DNA of 5,090 bases from Candidatus Pacearchaeota archaeon (GTDB lineage: Archaea; Nanobdellota; Nanobdellia; Pacearchaeales; GW2011-AR1), in the NCBI GenBank assembly GCA_002688875.1, contig NZDU01000024.1, forward strand, positions 1 to 5,090, given 5' to 3'. The notes below the pieces were generated by a model, which saw only the letters and a list, made by a program, of their open reading frames with translations, ran no database searches and was not told the origin of the DNA. Made by a program: the position numbers and the translations under genes. The stretch's first letter is position 1. Every line of letters begins with the position of its first letter. Below, in pieces: positions 1-4,093 of the stretch.

Positions 1-1
1 G

Positions 2-103
2 CCATTATATGGCATTGAGATTCAGATAGTGAGTGCGTTGTTGTTAATTGGGTCGGCGTATTTGTTGACGAATGATGCGGTTTGTAAGGTTAGGTTTGAT
101 TGA
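2..103 (+). CDS. C-terminal end of a membrane protein (partial)
   Basis: An open frame runs from the window edge to the TGA at 101-103, giving 33 residues. The visible part starts PLYGIEIQIVSALLL, continues with a small hydrophobic stretch (LIGSAYLL), and ends in a short polar tail with one Cys and a KVRFD terminus. The codons show the G/T-rich, C-poor use of the other + strand genes (TTG, GTG, GCG), which supports real coding. It is most likely the last transmembrane helix and tail of a membrane protein whose body lies upstream. No family can be named from so little. It is convergent with the wHTH gene on the other strand. Confidence 0.6.
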   Translation, partial: PLYGIEIQIVSALLLIGSAYLLTNDAVCKVRFD

Positions 104-138
104 GAAATGAATTAGTTAGTTTTAATCTTTTAAAACAA

Positions 139-159
139 CAAAAATCTGGGGGATTTTTG
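139..159. terminator. Candidate bidirectional terminator hairpin, copy 1
   Basis: An 8-bp perfect stem (139-146 with 152-159) closes a 5-nt loop (TGGGG on +, CCCCA on -). The arm of each strand ends in a run of five T, so either strand could give a hairpin with a U-run. It lies 35 bp past the stop of the + strand gene ending at 103. Archaeal termination usually depends on T-runs more than on hairpins, so the role is uncertain. Confidence 0.4.
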
Positions 160-202
160 AGCATTAAAAAATGAATGAACACTTAATCATTTTTCAAAAC
201 AA

Positions 203-223
203 CAAAAATCTGGGGGATTTTTG
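203..223. terminator. Candidate bidirectional terminator hairpin, copy 2
   Basis: This is an exact copy of the stem-loop at 139-159, shifted by 64 bp. It lies 13 bp past the stop codon of the - strand wHTH gene, where a 3'-end signal for that gene would be expected. Confidence 0.45.
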
Positions 224-235
224 AGCATTAAAAGA

Positions 236-724
236 TTAAGAATCTTTTAATACAACAACATTAGTCATTCCTCTTCTTTTTCTCTCGACAATTTCTTTGC
301 CTTCTAGTCTGTCGATGATTCTTGTCATTTTGGCTTTTCCGAAACCTGTTTTTTCTATTAGGTCTGCCTGGAAGATGGCTTTGTTTTCTCTTATTAAGTT
401 TAGAACTTCTTTTTCTTCGGGTTTTAATTCTGTGAGGTTGATTTTCTTTTTTTCTGGTTTTTTGTGGATGGTTTTTGTTTTAGTTTGAATAATTAATTTT
501 TCATGGGGTTTGGCAAAGATTAGAATTATTGCTACTATTACTAGTAAGATTATGGTGACTAGGGACATGTAATACATATTGTTGAAAGATTGATGATAGA
601 TGCAATCGTCTTCGGTGCAGGAATCTGTGTTCATATCTTTTATTATTGAATTGAATGAAGTGATGTTGAAGATTAATAATAAAGAGACTCCTAATAGAAT
701 GTATCCGACGTATCTATTTTCCAT
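236..724 (-). CDS. Membrane-anchored winged-helix (MarR-like) transcriptional regulator with an external Cys pair
   Basis: Protein of 162 aa. Residues about 7-24 and 51-71 are hydrophobic helices (GYILLGVSLLLIF; MSLVTIILLVIVAIILIF). The roughly 26-residue loop between them contains Cys36 and Cys41 (SCTEDDC). A Lys-rich linker (about 72-97) follows, then a C-terminal winged helix (about 98-160): LKPEEKEVLNLIRENK, AIFQADLIEKTGFGKAKM, TRIIDRLEGKEIVERKRRG. The Lys-rich part and DNA-binding domain must be cytoplasmic, so the Cys-containing loop faces outside. The start at 724 was chosen over the longer frame from 838 because a TATA box lies 26 bp upstream (746-754) and the protein then opens with a TM helix. 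It is divergent from the rhodanese/DsbB cluster, suggesting control of that cluster. Redox sensing through C36/C41 is an inference; the wHTH and TM assignments are firm. Confidence 0.85.
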   Translation of the reverse strand: MENRYVGYILLGVSLLLIFNITSFNSIIKDMNTDSCTEDDCIYHQSFNNMYYMSLVTIILLVIVAIILIFAKPHEKLIIQTKTKTIHKKPEKKKINLTELKPEEKEVLNLIRENKAIFQADLIEKTGFGKAKMTRIIDRLEGKEIVERKRRGMTNVVVLKDS

Positions 725-745
725 GGAGTAATAGTTGATTTGAGG

Positions 746-754
746 TATAAAAAT
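746..754 (-). promoter_or_regulatory. Box A (TATA) of the wHTH regulator gene
   Basis: The - strand reads ATTTTTATA, centred 26 bp upstream of the ATG at 724. That spacing implies a transcript starting at or next to the start codon (leaderless) and decides against the upstream start at 838. Confidence 0.6.
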
Positions 755-764
755 GTTGTGGATG

Positions 765-780
765 GTGAAACTAGTTTCAC
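765..780. promoter_or_regulatory. Perfect 16-bp palindrome, candidate operator
   Basis: GTGAAACTAGTTTCAC is its own reverse complement over all 16 bp. It lies about 22 bp upstream of the regulator's TATA box and about 58 bp upstream of the rhodanese TATA box, inside the divergent promoter region. Its size and symmetry suit a dimeric winged-helix protein, most simply the adjacent regulator. That binding is inferred. Confidence 0.6.
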
Positions 781-826
781 AAAAGAATTTATATAGTTTT
801 AGAGTAGTTTGGTTATCATATAAATG

Positions 827-835
827 TTTAAATAA
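827..835 (+). promoter_or_regulatory. Box A (TATA) of the rhodanese/dsbB operon
   Basis: TTTAAATAA is centred 25 bp upstream of the ATG at 856, a near-ideal archaeal TATA element at leaderless distance. An AGGAAG at 842-847 could act as a ribosome-binding site only if transcription began further upstream. A second AT-rich element (TTTATATAG, 788-796) could serve such a start. Confidence 0.6.
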
Positions 836-855
836 CATGATAGGAAGATAGAAAA

Positions 856-1479
856 ATGGAGAATAATGAGAATCGTTTGATTGGATTGATGTTGTTGATA
901 ATTGTGTTGAGTTCGGTTGTGTCGGTGATTACTTATGAAATTTTGGAAGATAAGAGTGATGAGGAGTTGATTGCTGAGTTTTATTCTGTGGAGAGTGCTG
1001 TTTCAGTTAGTCCGCATCATATAAGAAAAGGAATGGCAAAGGGAGATGATAGTTTTATTTTGGTTGACTTGAGGAGTCAGGAAGAGTATGAAGAGGAGCA
1101 TATTGTGGGGGCTGTGAATATTCCGGCGTATAAGGATAGGGATCATTCTGATTATGGAGCTATTGAAAGGATTGTTGGTTCGTTTGAGGAATTGAGAGAG
1201 GAGAATTTGGGTAAGGATATTATTGTTTATTGTTATAGTGGGCCTTGCATGACGGGGAGGAAGGTTGGGAAGGTTTTGGTAGATAATGGGATTTATGTTA
1301 AGCATCTTGGGATTGGATGGAATGAGTGGAGATATCATTGGAGTATTTGGAATCATGCTCATGAATGGAGTGAGACGGATGTTTTGGATTATGTAGTTAG
1401 TGGAAGTGAGCCTGGGGAGATGGAGGGAGTTAAGAAGGTTAAAGGGTGTGGTGTTGATGAGGGAGGGTTGGGTTGTTAG
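856..1479 (+). CDS. Membrane-anchored extracytoplasmic rhodanese-like protein
   Basis: Protein of 207 aa. Residues about 8-27 form a signal anchor (GLMLLIIVLSSVVSVI), placing the rest outside the cytoplasm. A rhodanese fold follows at about 48-170, with the DLRSQEEYEEEHIVGAVNIP signature (71-90) and the active-site loop IVYCYSGPCMTGRK (123-136). Cys126 sits at the usual catalytic position; Cys131 is an extra Cys in the same loop. Next comes an aromatic/His-rich stretch (W155, W158, H161, H167, H169, W171), and the tail has Cys198 and Cys207. Rhodanese domains carry sulfur as a Cys persulfide or act as thiol-phosphate enzymes. The DsbB gene starts directly after the stop codon with no gap, so the two are cotranscribed and probably act on the same external thiols. 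The C126/C131 pair could form a disulfide, giving redox rather than sulfurtransferase activity; the sequence cannot settle this. Confidence 0.88.
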   Translation: MENNENRLIGLMLLIIVLSSVVSVITYEILEDKSDEELIAEFYSVESAVSVSPHHIRKGMAKGDDSFILVDLRSQEEYEEEHIVGAVNIPAYKDRDHSDYGAIERIVGSFEELREENLGKDIIVYCYSGPCMTGRKVGKVLVDNGIYVKHLGIGWNEWRYHWSIWNHAHEWSETDVLDYVVSGSEPGEMEGVKKVKGCGVDEGGLGC

Positions 1480-2028
1480 ATGGTAAGAGAAGTAATTGTT
1501 AGTTTTCTGGAGTTGTTGACTTTAGTTTCTAGTATAGCTCTTGGATTATTGGTTTTTTTATTTATTTTGAAATTTGTTTTTGGGATTAAGACTAGATTGT
1601 ACGATGGCATTGTGCATTTTTTGCAGGATAATTATCTTGTTTTAGGTTTTATTGTTTCGCTTACGGCGATGTTGGGAAGTTTGTTTTATTCTGATGTGAT
1701 GGGGTATGATCCTTGTAGGTTGTGTTGGTATCAGAGGATTTTTATGTATCCTCAGGCGTTTTTATTTTTGATAAGTATGAAGGTTAAAAACAAGGCTATA
1801 GTTGTTAATAGTCTTGTTTTATCTGTTATTGGGGGATTAATAGCTCTTTATCATTATATGATGCAGGTTGGGGTGGTTCCTGAAGGTGGGTGTGATGTTG
1901 TTGGATATTCGGCTAGTTGTTCGGATTATTTTTCGGTTAGTTATGGGTTTATTACTATTCCTATGATGGCGTTTATTGCTTTTTTGATTTTGATTTTTTT
2001 GGGATATGGGAAGGTTAGGGAGAGGTAA
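1480..2028 (+). CDS. dsbB: DsbB/BdbC-family disulfide bond formation membrane protein
   Basis: Protein of 182 aa. Five hydrophobic segments lie at about 8-34, 52-70, 86-101, 107-129 and 155-176. The family hallmark follows the second: PCRLCWYQR with Cys79-x2-Cys82. The second external pair, Cys138 and Cys147, is in the loop before the last helix (GGCDVVGYSASC). DsbB enzymes take electrons from a thioredoxin-like partner through these two pairs and pass them to quinone. The canonical four-helix core corresponds to residues 52-176, so the first helix is an N-terminal addition. The ATG abuts the rhodanese stop (TAGATG), and GGAGG at 1462-1466 is the nearest Shine-Dalgarno-like sequence, at long spacing. 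The neighbouring anchored thioredoxin is the obvious partner. The family call is firm; the partner and quinone type are inferred. Confidence 0.92.
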   Translation: MVREVIVSFLELLTLVSSIALGLLVFLFILKFVFGIKTRLYDGIVHFLQDNYLVLGFIVSLTAMLGSLFYSDVMGYDPCRLCWYQRIFMYPQAFLFLISMKVKNKAIVVNSLVLSVIGGLIALYHYMMQVGVVPEGGCDVVGYSASCSDYFSVSYGFITIPMMAFIAFLILIFLGYGKVRER

Positions 2029-2060
2029 AAGTGGTGGAAGCAAGGTTGGGAGAGGTAAGT

Positions 2061-2069
2061 TTTATAAAT
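2061..2069 (+). promoter_or_regulatory. Box A (TATA) of the zinc finger-thioredoxin gene
   Basis: TTTATAAAT is centred 25 bp upstream of the ATG at 2090, which implies a separate leaderless transcript in addition to any read-through from dsbB. Confidence 0.6.
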
Positions 2070-2089
2070 AGAATGGAATTGATTGTAAG

Positions 2090-2575
2090 ATGAAAGTTAA
2101 GTGTGAGAAGTGTGATAGGGAATTTGGTACGTTTGAGGGACTTGCTAGTCATGAGAGAGATAAGCACGGGGTTGTTAAGGAAGTCGAGAGTGGTAAGAAG
2201 ATGAATTATAAGTATATTTTTATTGGGATAGGGGTTGTTATTTTGGTTTTGGTGTTGTTTAGTACGCCCATTTTTGATAGAGGTCCTGGGAAGTATGATG
2301 AATTTGCTAATTGTTTGACGGAGAGTGGTGCTAGGATGTATGGGGCTTATTGGTGCTCGCATTGTCAGGACCAGAAGAAATCTTTTGGGAAGAGTTGGAA
2401 ATATGTTGAGTATATTGAGTGTTCGTTGCCTAATAATGGTGGGCAGACGCAGGCTTGTATAGCTGCTGGGATTGAATCTTATCCGACATGGGAGTTTGCG
2501 GATGATAGTAGGCAGTCAGGATTTGTTTCGCTTGAGCAGTTGAGTGAAAAGAGTGGGTGTGAGTTGCCTAGTTGA
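2090..2575 (+). CDS. C2H2 zinc finger-TM-thioredoxin fusion (VKOR-type Trx domain), candidate DsbB partner
   Basis: Protein of 161 aa in three parts. Residues 5-26 are a classical C2H2 finger (Cys5, Cys8, His21, His26; C-x2-C-x12-H-x4-H, with Phe12 and Leu18 as core residues). Residues about 41-60 form one TM helix (YIFIGIGVVILVLVLFSTP). Residues about 66-160 are a thioredoxin-like domain with active site AYWCSHCQDQKKSFG (Cys89-x2-Cys92) and cis-Pro132 (ESYPTWEF). Extra cysteines Cys75 (FANCL), Cys111 (YIEC), Cys123 (QACIAAGI) and Cys157 follow the pattern of the Trx domain fused to VKOR in bacteria and plants. Here that domain stands alone beside dsbB, so it probably delivers oxidising equivalents from DsbB to exported proteins. 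Topology puts the finger in the cytoplasm and the Trx outside. The finger's role is unknown; it may bind nucleic acid or protein, or be structural. Confidence 0.88.
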   Translation: MKVKCEKCDREFGTFEGLASHERDKHGVVKEVESGKKMNYKYIFIGIGVVILVLVLFSTPIFDRGPGKYDEFANCLTESGARMYGAYWCSHCQDQKKSFGKSWKYVEYIECSLPNNGGQTQACIAAGIESYPTWEFADDSRQSGFVSLEQLSEKSGCELPS

Positions 2576-2591
2576 AATCTTGATTGACCGA

Positions 2592-2630
2592 AAACTTTTG
2601 CATTTTGTGTGTAAAATACTGCAAAAGTTT
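2592..2630. other. Hairpin 1 of the intergenic structured segment
   Basis: A 10-bp perfect stem pairs AAACTTTTGC (2592-2601) with GCAAAAGTTT (2621-2630). Inside it a 5-bp stem pairs ATTTT (2602-2606) with AAAAT (2613-2617), leaving a GTGTGT loop and a 3-nt bulge. It starts 16 bp past the thioredoxin stop codon and could mark that transcript's 3' end. Confidence 0.6.
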
Positions 2631-2637
2631 CCTACCC

Positions 2638-2694
2638 GGACTTTTGTTGAATCCCCTTGTAAACCACCAAGTCCCTCACGTAAAACAAAAGTCC
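2638..2694. other. Hairpin 2 of the intergenic structured segment, with alternative pairing
   Basis: An 11-bp perfect stem pairs GGACTTTTGTT (2638-2648) with AACAAAAGTCC (2684-2694) around a 35-nt interior. Within the interior, AAGTCC (2669-2674) could pair instead with GGACTT (2638-2643), and CTTG/CAAG (2656-2659, 2668-2671) can form a small stem. ACTTTTG and CAAAAGT are shared with hairpin 1, so cross-pairing between the two hairpins is also possible. Confidence 0.55.
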
Positions 2695-2707
2695 AGTGAC
2701 CGAAAAT

Positions 2708-2716
2708 CTTAAATAC
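2708..2716 (+). promoter_or_regulatory. Box A (TATA) of the wHTH/RelE-like pair
   Basis: CTTAAATAC is centred 26 bp upstream of the ATG at 2738. A purine-rich CGAAAAT (2700-2706) stands where a BRE would be. The spacing implies a leaderless transcript and supports the start at 2738 over the internal Met17. Confidence 0.55.
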
Positions 2717-2717
2717 T

Positions 2718-2741
2718 TCATTGTATAAGTTTATACAATGA
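2718..2741. promoter_or_regulatory. 24-bp inverted repeat over the transcription and translation start, candidate operator
   Basis: Perfect 11-bp arms, TCATTGTATAA (2718-2728) and TTATACAATGA (2731-2741), flank a 2-bp centre GT. The right arm contains the ATG (2738-2740) and, with box A 26 bp upstream, the predicted transcription start. A protein bound here would block initiation. Autoregulation by the first gene, a winged-helix protein, is the natural reading and is common for toxin-antitoxin operons. Confidence 0.7.
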
Positions 2742-3001
2742 TAAAGAACAATATATTGCACTATCCGAAGTTAGATTCTATACTAATGGTAGAAAAGGCG
2801 ATTCAAGATTTTGAAGACCATCCTACTAGGATGGAGTTGTGGAGGAGCTTGCCAAAGCAAATGCAGTACCAGACATTTAAACTTATTCTTGATTACTTGG
2901 AAAGATCTAACAAGATAATGTTTGAAGAAGACAAGATTATATGGATATTTGCTAATAATAAAAAGCTCAATGAATTGATTCAGGGAGCTATAAGTGTATG
3001 A
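2738..3001 (+). CDS. Small winged-helix protein, candidate antitoxin/autorepressor
   Basis: Protein of 87 aa with no TM segment. Helix 1 spans about 13-26 (DSILMVEKAIQDFE) and a second helix follows HPT at about 30-38 (TRMELWRSLP). The likely recognition helix is about 42-57 (MQYQTFKLILDYLERS), with a beta wing at 59-71 (KIMFEEDKIIWIF). Small archaeal proteins of this pattern are familiar but poorly characterised. The stop overlaps the next start (ATGA at 2998-3001), so the two are translationally coupled. The palindrome over its own start codon suggests self-repression. Order, size and coupling fit an antitoxin upstream of its toxin, but that role is inferred. Met17 (2786) is an alternative start that would keep the winged helix mostly intact. 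Its base use is A-richer and less C-poor than the resident + strand genes. Confidence 0.8.
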   Translation: MIKNNILHYPKLDSILMVEKAIQDFEDHPTRMELWRSLPKQMQYQTFKLILDYLERSNKIMFEEDKIIWIFANNKKLNELIQGAISV

Positions 3002-3354
3002 AAGAATTTATTATTCAATTAAGTGAAAACCTATTTAATACAAAAATCGAGATTGAGAATGAGTTACGATGGAATAATAAATCTAATGTGGAATTGTATT
3101 CTTTGATTACAAAGACCATAGATTTTCTGAAGCAGAATAGGAAAGGAGAATCAATTTCAAAAAAATTGCCTATCTATAAATATTTCAATAAAACTTATGG
3201 GATTAACAACCTATTTTTAATAAAAATATCTAAGGAGGGCAGAGCTTTCTACACTCATGTTTCTAAAGATCAGTATAAGATATTACAAATCATTTTAGAG
3301 ATTCATGAAACCCATAAAGAATATGAAAAGAAGGGAGGCTATACTAAACATTGA
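2998..3354 (+). CDS. RelE/ParE-superfamily-like protein, candidate toxin
   Basis: Protein of 118 aa, soluble and basic. The C-terminal half carries the block order I remember from an archaeal RelE-like family: a GxxIxKKL-like segment (GESISKKLPIYKYF, 50-63), YGINNLFLIKI (67-77), the GWRxxYT position here read as GRAFYT (81-86), a hydrophobic strand ILQIILEI (95-102), and HKEYEKKGGY (106-115). The Trp usual in the GWR motif is missing. The N-terminal half is mostly helical (LSENLFNTKIEIENEL; VELYSLITKTIDFLKQ). Such toxins typically cut mRNA at the ribosome, with basic residues and a C-terminal Tyr helping; Arg82, Lys107 and Tyr115 are candidates. It overlaps the wHTH gene by 4 bp and has GGGAG at 2983-2987 as a ribosome-binding site. 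The superfamily call comes from remembered motif order, not a search. Confidence 0.65.
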   Translation: MKEFIIQLSENLFNTKIEIENELRWNNKSNVELYSLITKTIDFLKQNRKGESISKKLPIYKYFNKTYGINNLFLIKISKEGRAFYTHVSKDQYKILQIILEIHETHKEYEKKGGYTKH

Positions 3355-3363
3355 TATTTTAAG

Positions 3364-3453
3364 ATGGTAAGAGAAATAGAATATAAGGGTGAAGGGTTTT
3401 GTAAGAAATATAATGCGTGTAATACTGAAATGATTGGTAGTGCTATTCAATGA
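3364..3453 (+). CDS. 29-codon small ORF overlapping the VTT gene start
   Basis: ATG at 3364 to TGA at 3451-3453 encodes MVREIEYKGEGFC followed by KKYNACNTEMIGSAIQ. Its stop overlaps the start of the next gene (ATGA at 3450-3453), the same arrangement as the coupled pair just upstream. Codons are G/T-rich and nearly C-free like the resident genes. Two cysteines lie six residues apart (Cys13, Cys19). It has no TM segment and no recognised family. It may be a real small protein, a leader peptide that couples translation of the VTT gene, or the remnant of a larger gene. No strong promoter was seen; ATACTAAA at 3341-3348 is a weak candidate. Confidence 0.4.
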   Translation: MVREIEYKGEGFCKKYNACNTEMIGSAIQ

Positions 3454-4070
3454 AAAGAGATAAGGTAAATTCCATTTTAGGAATTGTTGTGATAGTTTTG
3501 TTTTTTATATTGTCTTCTTATTTGATACAGAAGGATTTATTGGGATTGGAAGGAGTTATTGGTAAGGATTATCTTAGTGCCTCATTGTATGTTTTGATTT
3601 TGGTTGTTTCTATTGTGGTGGCTCCAGTGAGTGCTTTGCCTTTGCTTCCGATTGCGTCGAATGTTTTTGGGTGGTTTGTTGCTGGATGGTTGAGTGTTAT
3701 GGGATGGTTGATTGGATCGGCGATTGCTTTTATTTTGTCTAGGAGATATGGTAGACCATTGGTTGAGAGGGTTGTTAGTTTGGGTAAGATTGAGAAGATC
3801 GAGAAAATGATTCCTGAAGAGAATTTGTTTTGGAGTATTGTGTTTCTTAGGATGAGTGTTCCGGTGGATATTTTGAGTTATGTTCTTGGGCTATTTAGTC
3901 ATGTGAAATTTAGAACTTATATGTTGGCTAGTTTAATTGGGATTATTCCTTTTGCGTTTTTGTTTTCGTATCTTGGAACGTTGGGAATTTATTACCAGCT
4001 TTTGGCGTTGTTGATTGCGTTAGTTATAATTCTTGTGGGGGTTTTGGTTAGGAAGAAGATAGTTAGATGA
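3450..4070 (+). CDS. TVP38/TMEM64 (VTT domain, DedA-superfamily) membrane protein
   Basis: Protein of 206 aa, a usual length for the family. Hydrophobic segments lie at about 7-25, 43-60, 64-97 (likely including a re-entrant hairpin), 127-147, 154-177 and 182-201. VTT landmarks are the Pro-rich entry APVSALPLLPIASNVFGW (58-75), GWLIGSAIAFILSRRYGRP (85-103), and RMSVPVDILSYVLGL (134-148) followed by FRTYMLASLIGIIP (154-167). Relatives act as lipid scramblases or envelope-maintenance transporters; the archaeal substrate is unknown. The start at 3450 overlaps the preceding small ORF and gives a short basic N terminus (MKRDK) ahead of the first helix, as expected for a membrane protein. Its codons match the G/T-rich rhodanese-dsbB genes, not the adjacent toxin-like gene. 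It ends 23 bp from the convergent - strand ORF, with no clear terminator between. Confidence 0.9.
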   Translation: MKRDKVNSILGIVVIVLFFILSSYLIQKDLLGLEGVIGKDYLSASLYVLILVVSIVVAPVSALPLLPIASNVFGWFVAGWLSVMGWLIGSAIAFILSRRYGRPLVERVVSLGKIEKIEKMIPEENLFWSIVFLRMSVPVDILSYVLGLFSHVKFRTYMLASLIGIIPFAFLFSYLGTLGIYYQLLALLIALVIILVGVLVRKKIVR

Positions 4071-4093
4071 AGATAGGATTAGTAGATTGCGCC

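Larger units (their letters stand above)
122..239. repeat. Tandem pair of hairpin-forming 38-bp repeats between convergent genes
   Basis: Positions 132-169 and 196-233 are identical over 38 bp. Each copy holds an 8-bp perfect stem, CAAAAATC/GATTTTTG, closing a TGGGG loop (139-159 and 203-223). The pair is bracketed by a 12-bp inverted repeat, TTAATCTTTTAA at 122-133 and TTAAAAGATTAA at 228-239. The middle holds another 8-bp inverted pair, AAAAATGA (167-174) and TCATTTTT (187-194). The segment lies between the stop of the upstream + gene and the stop of the - strand regulator, and its outer edge overlaps the last codons of that regulator. A transcription-end or mRNA 3'-end role for both genes is inferred. 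Confidence 0.8.
2585..2706. repeat. Structured C-rich intergenic segment flanked by 10-bp direct repeats
   Basis: TGACCGAAAA occurs at 2585-2594 and again at 2697-2706. Between them lie two inverted repeats, the longer of 11 bp. The + strand here is C-rich (18 C against 8 G in 2641-2700 by hand count), the reverse of neighbouring genes. No convincing ORF is present, and no tRNA or rRNA features were seen. It may be a structured noncoding RNA, a 3' end region for the thioredoxin gene, or a small inserted element whose ends are the direct repeats. The second repeat also covers the position expected for the BRE of the next promoter, so the repeat could instead reflect promoter sequence. Confidence 0.5.

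Noticed and set aside
132..233. Minimal CRISPR array (two 38-bp repeats with a 26-bp spacer)
   Set aside because: Only two copies, the spacer is itself part of inverted repeats, no leader or cas gene is visible, and the position between convergent stops suits a 3'-end element better.
297..488. 63-aa + strand frame inside the wHTH gene
   Set aside because: It is the antisense of the winged-helix and linker coding region; its hydrophobic look comes from complementing Lys- and Glu-rich codons.
725..838. N-terminal extension of the wHTH regulator from the ATG at 838
   Set aside because: It would cover its own TATA box and the palindrome, and the protein starting at 724 opens directly with its first TM helix.
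1003..1362. 119-aa frame on the - strand inside the rhodanese gene
   Set aside because: Its translation is rich in Asn, Ile and Pro, as expected from the antisense of G/T-rich coding sequence, and the + strand gene has clear rhodanese motifs.
1837..2362. Two overlapping - strand frames opposite dsbB and the thioredoxin gene
   Set aside because: They are antisense shadows of two well-supported genes with low-complexity translations and no motifs.
2585..2706. tRNA, SRP RNA or RNase P RNA in the intergenic segment
   Set aside because: No cloverleaf, T-loop signature or other recognisable core of these RNAs was seen, and the segment is too short for the larger two.
2516..2761. 81-aa frame on the - strand across the structured intergenic segment
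   Set aside because: It runs antisense through the thioredoxin 3' end, the hairpins and the next promoter, so it is best explained as a chance open frame.
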